Shown: positions 49,347 to 59,104, counted from the first letter of the stretch. The stretch is DNA of 64,000 bases from Bacillus sp. FJAT-29790 (GCF_019039215.1 NZ_JAHNZZ010000001.1:2934407-2998406); one strand, 5' to 3'. Notes: a model not told the origin generated them from the letters alone. Translations and numbers: made by a program.

Positions 49347-50690
49347 TTATTCCCCATAGATGTTTCCAATCCTACTACCGAACAACTCTCCATACAATTT
49401 ATCTGCATAAGCATCTGTCATACCTGAGATATAATCAACAGCGAATCTTTCCCAAGAAATATCGTGTGCTTTCATGGTATTCCATTTTTTTACCCATTCT
49501 CTAGGCATTATTTTCATGGCGGCATCTTGGTCTTTGAATACATCCAATAATCCGTTTAATATTATCTCGCCTCTTTTTTGGAGACGTTGTACTCTTAAAT
49601 CTTCAACTAATGTAACCCAAGCTAACTTTTTTAAAATAATCATAAATCTCAACAGTTCAGTATCTTCTTCATGCGGATTATTCTCTTTTACAAGTGAAAT
49701 TTTGTACCAATCGTCATCTTGGATTATACCGACTCGATTTGCAAATATATTCACATAGTGTCCTTTTAATTCCTGACGAGCTAGTGATTCTTTTTGATCA
49801 CATTCATCTAATTTTGTATTCCAAACTTTTATATATTCTTCCATAACTTTTTGAATTTCTTCTTCAATATTAAGACCCGTCCAAATCCCAGACTCATTAT
49901 TTTTAGCTTTGTTTACCTCTCTTATTAATGATGATCTAAGCCAATCCGTTTCATTTAAGAATTCCGTTGTAATTCGAATTTTTCCTGCCTTCATTCCATC
50001 CTCAATATCGTGTGTTGAATATGCAATATCATCTGAAATATCCATGAGTTGTGCTTCCAATGTTGCTTTACCAGTCGGAATTTCCCACTTTTCCCTAATT
50101 TCATTTATAGTGTTCCATTCTAATGTGTAAAGCCCTTTACCTTTTTTAGAGCCATTAATGTGATAAGGGTACTTATTAATTCCTAGTAATACTGCATGCG
50201 TTAAATTGAGACCATCAAAAGCACCGTACCTTTCTTCAAGGTACATTAGTATTCTAAAATTCTGAGCATTCCCCTCATAAAATTCATTCCTTGACTTACC
50301 TTTAAGAAATTCATTTAAATCATGTTCTCCTTTATGTCCAAAAGGTGGATGACCTAAGTCATGAGCCAATGCAGCACACTCAACAACTAATGGATTAATT
50401 TTCAAGCCAGGTTTATCAGGTATATCATATTCACATGAAGTATTTAGCCTATATGCTACCTGTCTTGCAATTTGTGCAACCTCCAATGTATGAGTTAGGC
50501 GAGTTCTATAATAATCACCTGAACCCGCACCAAAGACTTGCGATTTCCCCTGTAACCTTCTAAAAGAAGGAGAATGAACTAAACGTCCATAATCCCTAGA
50601 AAATTCACTGCGTGCATCATAGTTATCTCTTGGCTTACTTCCATATATTCTTTTTGATCTTAATTCTTCTACAATACTTTTTTTGACCAT
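49347..50690 (-). CDS. dGTP triphosphohydrolase (antiviral-type dGTPase)
   Basis: 447 residues; HD-domain phosphohydrolase: SPSFRRLQGKSQVF, RTRLTHTLEVAQIARQ, AALAHDLGHPPFGHKGE (HD metal site), MDISDDIAYSTHDIEDG. Cleaves dNTPs to nucleoside and triphosphate. Members of this family act in phage defence by depleting dNTPs, and the location in a mobile element next to CBASS suggests that role. ATG 50,690 follows GGGGGG at 7 nt. It is the last element gene before the right junction, 83 bp away. Confidence 0.92.
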   Translation of the reverse strand: MVKKSIVEELRSKRIYGSKPRDNYDARSEFSRDYGRLVHSPSFRRLQGKSQVFGAGSGDYYRTRLTHTLEVAQIARQVAYRLNTSCEYDIPDKPGLKINPLVVECAALAHDLGHPPFGHKGEHDLNEFLKGKSRNEFYEGNAQNFRILMYLEERYGAFDGLNLTHAVLLGINKYPYHINGSKKGKGLYTLEWNTINEIREKWEIPTGKATLEAQLMDISDDIAYSTHDIEDGMKAGKIRITTEFLNETDWLRSSLIREVNKAKNNESGIWTGLNIEEEIQKVMEEYIKVWNTKLDECDQKESLARQELKGHYVNIFANRVGIIQDDDWYKISLVKENNPHEEDTELLRFMIILKKLAWVTLVEDLRVQRLQKRGEIILNGLLDVFKDQDAAMKIMPREWVKKWNTMKAHDISWERFAVDYISGMTDAYADKLYGELFGSRIGNIYGE

Positions 50691-50772
50691 AAAAAAACCC
50701 CCCATATTTTAACCTAATATAGGAATTTTATCATATTTTCTAAATTTTTTGGTATTAATAACACCTTTACGA

Positions 50773-50786
50773 TACGATGCCCAGCC
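50773..50786. other. Right attachment core of the spoVR element
   Basis: TACGATGCCCAGCC, identical to 20,153-20,166; next base on the minus strand is T instead of C, still Tyr (TAT/TAC). Confidence 0.88.
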
Positions 50787-51572
50787 TTCGTTCATGATTT
50801 TTGTTTCGAGCTGCGGCCAGAAATACAGCATTTCCTCACGCATCATTGTTAAAATATCCCGCTGCCAGTCTGTCAATTCCCGGCTATAGCTTTCAATGAA
50901 TAGGAGGAGGTCCTTCTCAGGCTGGGGTGGAAACTTCTTTTTCTTCTTTCTTAGCTCCTTTTTCTTGTTATTTCTTTCATCAATGCCCCATAAATCGTCG
51001 TATGGAGAGGTGGAGGTGGTTTCTTCCTCCTCATATTCAACATCATCCATATTCCAAGCAAGCTTAGGCCTCATTAGGGAAGGGTCAATATGTTCTTCAA
51101 TCGCAAGAACAGCGTCTAAAAAGGTTTCTACCTCACGCTTTCCATGCTCGATCTCATATTGTCTGATACGCTCTGCTGTTGCTGCCATACTTTCCACCAT
51201 ATCGCGTTTCGTATTTTGAAAACGAACATTATTCTTAAAGAAATCACAATGAGCTAATACATGGGCAACGATCAATTTATTTTGAATCAATGAATTGGAA
51301 TCGAGCAAAAAAGCATAGCATGGATTAGAATTGATGACGAGCTCATAAATTTTTGACAGCCCAAAATCATAATGGAGCTTCATTTTATAAAACTGTTTGC
51401 CAAAGCTCCAATGCGAAAACCTCGTCGGCATTCCATAGGCACCGAAAGTATAGATGATATCTGCCGGACAAATTTCATAACGCATTGGATAATAATCCAA
51501 ACCAAATCCATTCGCGATCTCTGTAATTTCCTGAATGGCATACTCCAGGGCTTTATTTTCCTCTTCTCGCAT
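50773..51572 (-). CDS. spoVR: SpoVR, N-terminal part of an interrupted gene
   Basis: Encodes the first ~266 residues of Spo[26 protein letters not shown]..., [61 protein letters not shown], ending [11 protein letters not shown] at the junction. The frame runs on for ~20 element-encoded codons to a stop at 50,709, giving a truncated protein unless the element is excised. ATG 51,572 follows GGGGGAG; the 41-residue extension to 51,695 has no SpoVR homology. Confidence 0.95.
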
Positions 51573-51693
51573 TCGCCACTCCCCCTTTTCGTCCTTACCA
51601 CAATCTATGAAGAAAAAGCGGGAATGATGAATTGGAGAAGAGTTTACCTTTATTAATTTTAGAGTCCCAAATAAAGGGATTTTCAGATTATAC

Positions 51694-51727
51694 AAAAAAA
51701 GCGGAGTTAAAAACTCCGCTTTTTTCG
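51694..51727. terminator. Terminator between the PepSY gene and spoVR
   Basis: AAAAGCGGAGTT/AACTCCGCTTTT with A/T runs on both sides. Confidence 0.9.
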
Positions 51728-51734
51728 TGAATCA

Positions 51735-52313
51735 CTAGTCATCTAAGTCATTATCATCGTCTACATCTTCATTTTCTATTTTCACAATTTTCCCAGTGAC
51801 GGCATTGATCTTAACTTCTTTTCTTCCCTGGTTTGTGTTTAGCTCGAATTCGTAGACACTTTGTCCATCATCGTCATCTTTGTCTATTTCGATCACAGTA
51901 CCATTTACTGCTTTTTCTACGATTCCAATTGCCTTCTGTTCAGAGATGGTGTTAGTGCTTTGAGAAAAATCAACACGATCATTGTTTTTATCATCGTGAT
52001 CAATATCTTCAGTTACTGACATAATTTCTCCTGTGAAAGCGTTAATATGGATTTCATTATTCTTTTCTCCATTTTTAATGTCGACTTCATAATATTGCTT
52101 CCCTAAATTATTCTTCAACTCAACACTTTCAACGTTTCCATTTACTTTTGAAAGTGCTATATTTTTGGCTTCTGAAATAGAAATTATTTTCTCGATCTCT
52201 TTTACTTTTAGTTGATTAGAGGTGCTAGTGTCATTTTTAGCAGCTCCCACAGCTACTGCCCCGCCTAGAATCACACATGCAGATAAAATACCAATTAAAA
52301 ATTTATGTTTCAT
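51735..52313 (-). CDS. Secreted PepSY-domain protein
   Basis: 192 residues: signal peptide/anchor (FLIGILSACVILGGAVAVGA), then two PepSY domains (ISEAKNIALSKVNGNVESVELKNNLGKQYYEVDI... and ISEQKAIGIVEKAVNGTVIEIDKDDDDGQSVYEFEL...), each ending in NAFTG or NAVTGKIV, and a very acidic tail. PepSY proteins often inhibit proteases or sense at the surface. AGGAGG at 8 nt before ATG 52,313; the 39-residue extension was rejected. Confidence 0.87.
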   Translation of the reverse strand: MKHKFLIGILSACVILGGAVAVGAAKNDTSTSNQLKVKEIEKIISISEAKNIALSKVNGNVESVELKNNLGKQYYEVDIKNGEKNNEIHINAFTGEIMSVTEDIDHDDKNNDRVDFSQSTNTISEQKAIGIVEKAVNGTVIEIDKDDDDGQSVYEFELNTNQGRKEVKINAVTGKIVKIENEDVDDDNDLDD

Positions 52314-52444
52314 TCTTGTTTCCTCCTTCATCCATATCTTCGCTACATCTACAATATAACCCGCGAATATTAGAGAATTAGGATAGGAAGATGAGAATTT
52401 GATGAGAAGTTCAAAAATTTTAAGACCCATTCGATAAAAAAAGA

Positions 52445-52471
52445 AATAAGAGAGATTGCTCTCTCTTATCC
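52445..52471 (-). terminator. Terminator of the DUF3889 gene
   Basis: ATAAGAGAG/CTCTCTTAT with T-run on the minus strand, at the stop codon. Confidence 0.8.
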
Positions 52472-52789
52472 CTTCTTTTCTTCTACTGACAATCTAAGGA
52501 GCTTTTTGTTTTTTAGACTGTGGGCTATTTTGACAGTTACCGTTATAGGCTTATTATTTTCTTTCACTTGAAATGTGAAGCTGTCCACAACAGCCGTGTC
52601 AGAGATTTTTTGCCTTCCTGTATACTGATATTCGATCACTGCTTCACCAGGATAGTCTTCCTTGACAATGGCAATGGCAATCCTGCCGTATTTTTCGTAA
52701 TCCGGCTTTTGGTTTAGTGCTAGAGCTGAAGTACTTGAAATATTCATTATCAAACTGATGGTTAAAAATAACAGCAAAATTCTTTTCAT
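52466..52789 (-). CDS. Secreted DUF3889-type protein (YhdC/YqzG-like)
   Basis: 107 residues: signal peptide (ILLLFLTISLIMNISSTSALA), then YGRIAIAIVKEDYPGEAVIEYQYTGRQKI...DSFTFQV, the DUF3889 pattern of B. subtilis YqzG/YhdC. Placed between spoVR and yhdB as expected for the yhdABC neighbourhood. GGAGG ribosome site. Function unknown. Confidence 0.72.
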   Translation of the reverse strand: MKRILLLFLTISLIMNISSTSALALNQKPDYEKYGRIAIAIVKEDYPGEAVIEYQYTGRQKISDTAVVDSFTFQVKENNKPITVTVKIAHSLKNKKLLRLSVEEKKG

Positions 52790-52986
52790 TATATACCTCC
52801 AACAATTATTAGTTCTTCATTCTATTTTTTGCTGTCTTTCAATTTTTATGTATTGATTTTTTACAAGACATTATTCAGGTAAATGATGTTAAACCTTAAA
52901 AATCAGCATCTCCAACATTTACAGCGGAAATTCTTAGCGTGACGGCACAAACTATATTCAACTCCTGAAAGAGGAGGCAAGGACAA

Positions 52987-53244
52987 ATGAATAAAGTGGA
53001 TTATGATAGGGCGCTTTATTATACGCACCGTTCTGAATGGGATAACTTGCTAATTTTAATGGTAAGAACAGAGGATCAGTTTCTGTCGAAAAAAATTGAA
53101 CATTTTTTACATGCATACAACTTTGAAAAAGACTACTCCGTCATTGAGAAACAGTTATATTCTTTACTCAGATACATCGATCATGCAAATGAATTGTCAG
53201 TAGACGAATTATCAGGACGCTTTATACCAGCTACCATGACGTAA
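52987..53244 (+). CDS. yhdB: YhdB-family protein
   Basis: 85 residues: DYDRALYYTHRSEWDNLLILMVRTEDQFLSKKIEHFLHAYNFEKDYSVIE, matching YhdB of B. subtilis. GAGGAGG ribosome site. Soluble; function unknown. Its place next to azr and spoVR supports the synteny. Confidence 0.85.
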   Translation: MNKVDYDRALYYTHRSEWDNLLILMVRTEDQFLSKKIEHFLHAYNFEKDYSVIEKQLYSLLRYIDHANELSVDELSGRFIPATMT

Positions 53245-53293
53245 AAGATATTAGGGAGCAAAAAATGCAGAAAAAACATTGATTTCCACCAAT

Positions 53294-53325
53294 AAAACAC
53301 GGTTCCCTTGTGAACCGTGTTTTTA
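53294..53325. terminator. Bidirectional terminator between convergent genes
   Basis: AAAACACGGTTC/GAACCGTGTTTTT between yhdB and the MFS gene. Confidence 0.92.
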
Positions 53326-54564
53326 ATGATATTTTCCATGTATTGCTTTTGAGAAGCTGTCTTCTTTTTGTCTCTTCATTGTTTTCTCAGTACAATATAC
53401 GATTAGGAATGAAGTGACCAATAATCCGGTTAACAAATAAAAGCTAATTAAAACATTATTTGAAGCGGTAAATTGTGTAAAAATCATCAAAAGGACAATT
53501 CGTATTCCAAGTCCTACAACCCTAAACAAACTATCAACTCTTCCTATTATTTCATTTGGAACAACTTCCATCATAAAAGAATTTCTTGCTACCCTTGTTC
53601 CTGCATTTCCAAAAGCTAAAAGAACAGTTAAAACAAAAAAGAATGGAATGTTATCTACAAGAAGAATAGCCGATATCCCTATGGTATAAATTAGGACAGT
53701 AACTAGAATTGATCTCCTGTTGCCCCATTTCACGGCTAAAAAAGGGATTATCATTCCAGCAGCAGCTGCCCCGATCCCGTAAACCATGCTTTGCATACCG
53801 TAAGCTGAAGCATCAGTCTTTAATACATCAGCTAAGTAAACCGGAAAAACATAGTTGGTTACCATTACACCAATGAAAGGCATGAATGAAGCCATTAGGA
53901 ACCAAAACAGGATAGGCTTTTTTTTCAGAAACCAATACCCTTCGGTGAGATTCCTCCAAAAGGAACCCTTTGGTAAAGCCCTTTCCTTCCATGAATATGG
54001 GACCGCTCTATATAATAAAAATGCTCCAAAATAAGTAATTGCGTCGAGCAGGAGCATCCAGTGCAAGTCTACTGTGGAAATGAGCATTGCAGCAACGGCT
54101 CCGGCGATTACACTTGAAATTTGCCCTTGTATTTCCATTGCTCCGTTTAAAGACTGATAAACAGATTGTTCAAAAACTTCTTGATTAAATGCAAAAATGG
54201 CCGGATAGAAAAAATTATAGTATAAGCTCCCAGTGCCATACAAAATAATATAATGCCCAATTTGAAAATCGAAGCCCAGTATGCCAACGATGACAAAGGC
54301 CATAATTAGTATGAAACCAAATGCTTCACCAAACATCAAAATTTGTTTTCTCGAATACCGATCAACTATTTGGCCAACCCAGGGAGTTAAAACAAAATTG
54401 AAAATAGTCATAAAAATAGTGGTGTAACCCAAAACTGTTCCACCATCCACCTGGGTGACTAGCAGCCAAGGAATAGCAATCATGGTAATTCCTGAACCTA
54501 TGGATGAAAGAACATTAGCAAATAGGAATAAATAAAAACGGCGATCGTGGCACAATCTGTTCAA
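53323..54564 (-). CDS. MFS transporter
   Basis: 413 residues, twelve predicted helices; FANVLSSIGSGITMIAIPWLL at the start and TPWVGQIVDRYSRKQIL as the loop 2-3 motif are typical of the MFS exporter group that includes macrolide efflux proteins (MefA-like). TTG start after GGGGG. The substrate cannot be inferred. Lies 12 bp after azr on the same strand, possibly co-transcribed. Confidence 0.88.
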   Translation of the reverse strand: MNRLCHDRRFYLFLFANVLSSIGSGITMIAIPWLLVTQVDGGTVLGYTTIFMTIFNFVLTPWVGQIVDRYSRKQILMFGEAFGFILIMAFVIVGILGFDFQIGHYIILYGTGSLYYNFFYPAIFAFNQEVFEQSVYQSLNGAMEIQGQISSVIAGAVAAMLISTVDLHWMLLLDAITYFGAFLLYRAVPYSWKERALPKGSFWRNLTEGYWFLKKKPILFWFLMASFMPFIGVMVTNYVFPVYLADVLKTDASAYGMQSMVYGIGAAAAGMIIPFLAVKWGNRRSILVTVLIYTIGISAILLVDNIPFFFVLTVLLAFGNAGTRVARNSFMMEVVPNEIIGRVDSLFRVVGLGIRIVLLMIFTQFTASNNVLISFYLLTGLLVTSFLIVYCTEKTMKRQKEDSFSKAIHGKYH

Positions 54565-54575
54565 ATGAATACCCC

Positions 54576-55106
54576 CTATTCGCCCTTCATTTGAACATAG
54601 CTGTTCATATATAATTGAAGTTCACTTATTAATTGATCGATAAGTTTTGCAGGCTCTTCAAACAGCCAGTTATTTGCGTAATCAAAGCATTGAGGGTCAA
54701 GTACGAGCTGCCTTGGGATCACATTTGCATAAACGCCTCTTCCTACAATCCTCATATTGTTCAATGCGTTCATGCCGCCCTTTCCACCACCTGCTACTAC
54801 AAGCAAACCAACAGGCTTATGAGCAAATTGTTCGCTGCTGAGAAAATCGAGTGCGTTTTTTAAAGATCCACTCATTCCGCTATGGTACTCAGGTGAGGCA
54901 AGAATAATCCCATCAGATACAGCAATTTGCTTACGAAGTTCCTTAATAGCTGGCAGCTGGTGCTGCTCTTCCTCACCATTATATAGAGGAATTTCTCCTC
55001 TGCTTAAGTCGATTAGATCCGCACCATATTTTTTCGCAATAAAGCGCGCGGCAATACCGGTTCTGCCTTTTTTTCTTGGACTTCCATTAATCACTGACAA
55101 TTTCAT
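54576..55106 (-). CDS. azr: NADPH-dependent FMN reductase (azobenzene reductase, YhdA)
   Basis: 176 residues, flavodoxin-like: MKLSVINGSPRKKGRTGIAARF (FMN phosphate loop), ASPEYHSGMSGSLKNALDFLS and LLVVAGGGKGGMNALNNMR. Matches B. subtilis YhdA/Azr, which reduces flavins, quinones and azo dyes. Sits between the yhcYZ homologs and yhdB, in the order known from B. subtilis. Confidence 0.88.
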   Translation of the reverse strand: MKLSVINGSPRKKGRTGIAARFIAKKYGADLIDLSRGEIPLYNGEEEQHQLPAIKELRKQIAVSDGIILASPEYHSGMSGSLKNALDFLSSEQFAHKPVGLLVVAGGGKGGMNALNNMRIVGRGVYANVIPRQLVLDPQCFDYANNWLFEEPAKLIDQLISELQLYMNSYVQMKGE

Positions 55107-55263
55107 TTTGTATCTCTCCTTTTGTTATCTACTCTTAGTATAGGAAGAGATTGTACCGTTCACATCACCGCTCTGATTGATATTTCCCTCCATATTTGGT
55201 CTAAAGAAATTTCAATTTACCTACATCTTTTGTCGTAGATTCGCCCAAACCTGATGCTGTTCT

Positions 55264-55905
55264 TTACCCGATTAACCCATTTCGGACTGCAAATAAAGCT
55301 GCCTGGGTTCGATCTGCCAACTCTAGCTTTGATAGGAGGTTAGAGACATGTGTTTTAACTGTTTTTTCTGTTATGAACAGAGCTGAAGCAATTTCTTTAT
55401 TGCTTTTTCCTTTGGCAATTTCTTTTAATACCTCGACTTCCCTTTTTGTCAGATCGTCTAATGGCTTTCTGTCTGCACTGCTTTTTGCCGATAAATGGGA
55501 TAAAAGATGTGAAGTTGCTTTCGGGTGCAACTGGTTTTCTCCGTTCATTAAATGGTTGATTGCCTTAACAAGCTCATCTGGTTCAATATCCTTTAACTGG
55601 TATCCTGAAGCACCCGCTTCGATAGCAGGTATGACATGATCTTGATCAGAAAAGCTTGTCAACATCATGATTTTAACCTCAGGAAAATTTCCTTTTATCT
55701 CACGGGTTGCGTCAATCCCATTCATGATTGGCATTTCTAAATCCATTAAAACGATATCTGGACGAATCTTCAACGTAAGTTCAACAGCTTCGCGCCCGTT
55801 TTTTGCCTCTCCCACAATTTCAATTTCAGGTTGCGTTTTTAGAAAAAAAACAAGACCTCGCCTAACGACATGATGATCATCTGCAATGAGAATACGAATC
55901 GCCAT
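55264..55905 (-). CDS. yhcZ: NarL/LuxR-family response regulator (YhcZ-like)
   Basis: 213 residues: receiver (IADDHHVVRRGL, phospho-Asp in DIVLMDLEMPIMNG, Lys in GYQLKDI) and LuxR HTH (LTKREVEVLKEIAKGKSNKEIASALFITEKTVKTHVSNLLSKL). Second of two candidate ATGs chosen because AAGGGGG is 6 nt upstream. Directly downstream of its kinase gene. Confidence 0.92.
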   Translation of the reverse strand: MAIRILIADDHHVVRRGLVFFLKTQPEIEIVGEAKNGREAVELTLKIRPDIVLMDLEMPIMNGIDATREIKGNFPEVKIMMLTSFSDQDHVIPAIEAGASGYQLKDIEPDELVKAINHLMNGENQLHPKATSHLLSHLSAKSSADRKPLDDLTKREVEVLKEIAKGKSNKEIASALFITEKTVKTHVSNLLSKLELADRTQAALFAVRNGLIG

Positions 55906-55916
55906 TTTCATCCCCC

Positions 55917-57035
55917 TTAAATTGGCATGCTGATATGAATCGTTGTCCCTTTTTGCGGAGAACTTTGCAGCATAAAATGTCCATTTAACGCTTCTGTTCG
56001 GTCCTTCATACTCTTTAAGCCGAGTGAAGGAATTTCTTTGTCCTTGTCATAATGAAATCCAGATCCGCAATCTGAAATCACCATTGTTATCTGTTGATTT
56101 TCTATCGTTAGCGAAATTTCCACATTCGTCTGTCCGGAATGCTTTTTGCAATTCGCTAACGCCTCCTGCCCGATTCGCCATAAAACTTCCTCGATTTTCC
56201 CAGGCAGACAAATGACGCCTTTCACTTCCGTATGAGGTTGTAATCCAAGCATTTGCCCATATCCATTTAAAGCACTGATAAGGCCATTTTCCAGTCCCCT
56301 CGGCCGTAATTGCCAAATTAATGCTCTCATTTCACTTAATGCTTCCTGGGCCAAATCTTGAATATAGGTGAAGGTTTCTTTCGTATTTGGCTCTTTAGTT
56401 ATTTCGGCACCGCCCCTTGCTGTTAAACTTAGCGAGAAAAGGAGTTGATTAACCGAATCATGGAGATCTCTCGCTAATCGATTTCTTTCGGCTGTGAGTG
56501 CAGTTTCCTGCTCCCGCTCAGCTAATTTAATCCTCTTTAATGCCGTTCCTATTTGAAAAGCAATGGATTCCAATAATGCAAGCTCATTAGGCTCAAAATA
56601 GGTTTTATTCGGAGCCGCGACATTTAGGATACCGAATTTTTCATCACCAGCTCGAAGTGGAACAGTTGCGTGATGCGTCAGGCCGTTCGTATTTCCCCTT
56701 TTTTCGGCAATTGCGTCTTCAATTCTTTTACATTCAATGATATTGATCGCTTTATTAAGTCTGCCATCGTTATAACGGTCGATACACCAGCAATCACCCG
56801 TGCACATCGGTTCAAAGTTAAGGCAGGAAAGGGCGGGAGGCAGTTTTTCCTCCGCTACCAGCCGGTATTTGCCATCCGGCTCAATTAAAAAAATCCACCC
56901 TGTTTCCAACCCAGTAACGTGAAGCAATTTTCGCAAAACCTCTGACAATATTGTATTGATTTCTGTTCCCTCATTTAATAATTCGGCAATTTCTTTTAAT
57001 ATCCGGATTTCCGAATGATGCTTTTCCCCTGTCAT
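55917..57035 (-). CDS. yhcY: Cytosolic GAF-domain histidine kinase (YhcY-like)
   Basis: 372 residues: GAF domain (about 25-175, with CTGDCWCIDRYNDGRLN and ATVPLRAGDEKFGILNV), HisKA_3 (TAERNRLARDLHDSVNQLLFSLSL) and HATPase (DCGSGFHYDKD, LGLKSMKDRTEAL). No membrane helices. The two cysteine-containing loops in the GAF domain could sense redox or a cofactor (inference). GGAGG ribosome site. Confidence 0.9.
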   Translation of the reverse strand: MTGEKHHSEIRILKEIAELLNEGTEINTILSEVLRKLLHVTGLETGWIFLIEPDGKYRLVAEEKLPPALSCLNFEPMCTGDCWCIDRYNDGRLNKAINIIECKRIEDAIAEKRGNTNGLTHHATVPLRAGDEKFGILNVAAPNKTYFEPNELALLESIAFQIGTALKRIKLAEREQETALTAERNRLARDLHDSVNQLLFSLSLTARGGAEITKEPNTKETFTYIQDLAQEALSEMRALIWQLRPRGLENGLISALNGYGQMLGLQPHTEVKGVICLPGKIEEVLWRIGQEALANCKKHSGQTNVEISLTIENQQITMVISDCGSGFHYDKDKEIPSLGLKSMKDRTEALNGHFMLQSSPQKGTTIHISMPI

Positions 57036-57162
57036 TTTTCTCCTCCAAGCTTTATTATTTACTAAAGTATAATACTTTTCTTATTTTTCATCTTTAGTAA
57101 TTAGAATGAGAACAAATACGACTAAAGTTGTAAATTTTACACATCAATTATATTTCGCTGAT

Positions 57163-57199
57163 AAAAAACACCGAAGAGATCTTCTCTTCGGTGTTTTTT
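57163..57199. terminator. Terminator downstream of the SDR remnant
   Basis: AAAAAACACCGAAGAGA/TCTCTTCGGTGTTTTTT, perfect long stem. Confidence 0.93.
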
Positions 57200-57304
57200 A
57201 AGCGATCGGATAATTTTGTTCAAACAAATGAATGACGATTTCATCAATCAACATATGCTTTGGAGCGCTGGCCATATAGACAACATTTGCGATGTTCTCC
57301 GCCT
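57198..57304 (-). pseudogene. Short-chain dehydrogenase 3' remnant
   Basis: The frame IANVVYMASAPKHMLIDEIVIHLFEQNYPIA with stop at 57,198 is the C-terminal end of an SDR-family oxidoreductase. Upstream the frame meets a stop within ~10 codons and no SDR sequence follows. It keeps its terminator. The rest of the gap 57,036-57,358 shows nothing else. Confidence 0.55.
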
Positions 57305-57358
57305 AAGCCTTCGTATTTCATGATGTCATTTTGAAAACTGTACATGCTCTTAAGCTTC

Positions 57359-59104
57359 TTAATTAAGCGAGGATGATTTCAATTTCAGATCGACGATTTC
57401 CATAAAAGCATCTTCAATAGAAGTAAGCTTTTGTTTACTTTCTACAAGAGAAGAACCATTTATCCCAAAGTAAAATTTGATTTTCGGCTCTGTTCCTGAT
57501 GGTCGCAAGCATATCCATGTCCCATCTTCAAAATAGTACTTAATGACATTCGATTTAGGCAAATCAATTACCTGTTCTTGTCCATTGCTTTCTGTGCGGA
57601 CGCTTGTCAAATAGTCTTCAATGGCTGACACCTGTAGATCCCCTAACCGTTTAAGCGGATTCTTCCTGAAGGATGCTAAAGTTTGTTGAATTTGCTCTTC
57701 TCCTGCTTTTCCTTTTAACGTCAATGATCGTAAGCCTTCAAGGAAATAGCCATATTGTTCAAAAAGCGAAAGCAGTGCGTCATATAAAGACATCCCTTTT
57801 TTCTTATAAAAAGCAGCTGCTTCTGCGGCAAGAATTGCGGCCTGTACGGCATCTTTATCACGGGCAAAATCGCCAATTAGATAACCGTAGCTTTCTTCAT
57901 AGCCAAATATATATGTATATTTCCCTGTTGCTTCATATTCCTTCATTTTTTCAGCAATAAACTTAAAACCAGTTAATACGTCCACCGTCTCAACATTATA
58001 GGAGGAAGCAATCTTTTTCCCTAACTCTGAAGTAACAATTGTTTTTAAGACAACGCCATTTTTCGGAAGTAAATTCTTTTCTTTTTTCTGCGACAAAATA
58101 TAATGGAGGAGTAATGCGCCTGTCTGGTTCCCAGTTAAAAGAACATATTCCCCCACCTGATTTTTAACGGCGATACCTAACCGGTCCGCATCAGGATCTG
58201 TTGCTATTAACAGGTCTGCATTCGTCTCTTCCCCAACTTTAATGGCCATTTCAAAGGCAGACTTTTCCTCAGGATTTGGGCTTTTCACCGTCGAAAACTC
58301 TGGGTCAGGAAGCTCCTGCTCCTTAACCACCTGAACATGTTTATAATTTAATGCTTTTAAGGCATCCCTAACCGGCTTGTTTGCCGTCCCATGTAAAGGG
58401 GTAAAAACAATATTTAGATCAACCTCAGTACTTAAGGTCGGATTCTCTGAAATCGTAATCAGGTTTTCTAAATACTTCCTATCGATTTCTTCTCCGATCA
58501 TTTTGATTAATCCTTGCGATTTTAGTGCCTCCTCATCGATTACATCAATCAAAAGCTCATTTTCGATCTCATTCACTTTTGCGATAACGATGTCGGCACT
58601 TTCCGGTGGAAGCTGTCCCCCATCCGAACCATAAACTTTATAGCCATTATACTCAGGCGGATTATGGCTTGCCGTGATTACAATCCCGGAAAAAGCGTTT
58701 AAATAACGCACAGCAAATGACAATTCCGGTGTTGGTCTTAATTCCTTGAATACATAAGTCTGAATCCCTCTTGTTGCCAGCGTTTTTGCTGCCTCCATGG
58801 CGAATTCCGGCGACATATGGCGGGAATCATAGGCAATAACAACTCCTCGTTTCTTTGCATCCAATTCATTTGCTTCTATGTATGCGGCTAGTCCAGCAGA
58901 TGCTTTTCGTACGGTGTATATATTCATTCGATTTGTACCAGCACCTAATACGCCACGCATCCCACCAGTACCAAATTCTAAATCCTTGTAAAATGCATCT
59001 TCAAGGCTTTTCTCATCCTTTTGTAAACTTTGCAGCTCTTCTAACAATTCACTATTCAAATTTTCCTGCTGAATCCATCGCTCAGCTTTTGTTTTCCATA
59101 CCAT
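57359..59104 (-). CDS. pgcA: Alpha-phosphoglucomutase
   Basis: 581 residues; converts glucose-6-phosphate to glucose-1-phosphate for UDP-glucose and cell-wall/lipid glycosylation. Motifs: [18 protein letters not shown], catalytic Ser loop [18 protein letters not shown], metal loop [13 protein letters not shown], sugar loop [10 protein letters not shown], phosphate loop [14 protein letters not shown]. Corresponds to PgcA (YhxB) and lies near yhcYZ as in B. subtilis. ATG 59,104 follows GGGAGGG; the upstream extension was rejected. Confidence 0.95.
   Translation of the reverse strand: MVWKTKAERWIQQENLNSELLEELQSLQKDEKSLEDAFYKDLEFGTGGMRGVLGAGTNRMNIYTVRKASAGLAAYIEANELDAKKRGVVIAYDSRHMSPEFAMEAAKTLATRGIQTYVFKELRPTPELSFAVRYLNAFSGIVITASHNPPEYNGYKVYGSDGGQLPPESADIVIAKVNEIENELLIDVIDEEALKSQGLIKMIGEEIDRKYLENLITISENPTLSTEVDLNIVFTPLHGTANKPVRDALKALNYKHVQVVKEQELPDPEFSTVKSPNPEEKSAFEMAIKVGEETNADLLIATDPDADRLGIAVKNQVGEYVLLTGNQTGALLLHYILSQKKEKNLLPKNGVVLKTIVTSELGKKIASSYNVETVDVLTGFKFIAEKMKEYEATGKYTYIFGYEESYGYLIGDFARDKDAVQAAILAAEAAAFYKKKGMSLYDALLSLFEQYGYFLEGLRSLTLKGKAGEEQIQQTLASFRKNPLKRLGDLQVSAIEDYLTSVRTESNGQEQVIDLPKSNVIKYYFEDGTWICLRPSGTEPKIKFYFGINGSSLVESKQKLTSIEDAFMEIVDLKLKSSSLN

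Larger units (their letters stand above)
20153..50786. mobile_element. 30.6-kb intervening element splitting spoVR (skin-like)
   Basis: Bounded by direct repeats TACGATGCCCAGCC at 20,153-20,166 and 50,773-50,786. Both copies lie in the codons for GWASY of spoVR and in the same frame. Deleting 30,620 bp restores a continuous gene (800 + 616 = 1,416 bp). The element contains three large serine recombinases, which is the enzyme type that excises skin and SPbeta from sporulation genes in Bacillus. It carries a cassette-like array, an XRE regulator, RecJ-like nuclease, CBASS and a dGTPase. Regulated excision during sporulation is inferred by analogy. Confidence 0.92.

Noticed and set aside
19537-51572. 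Assembly error joining two spoVR copies
   Set aside because: Identical 14-bp core at both ends, exact frame restoration, recombinases inside, and matching B. subtilis gene order on the outside make a true insertion much more likely, though raw reads would settle it.
51573-51695. 41-residue N-terminal extension of spoVR
   Set aside because: SpoVR homology starts after the ATG at 51,572, which has a good ribosome site.
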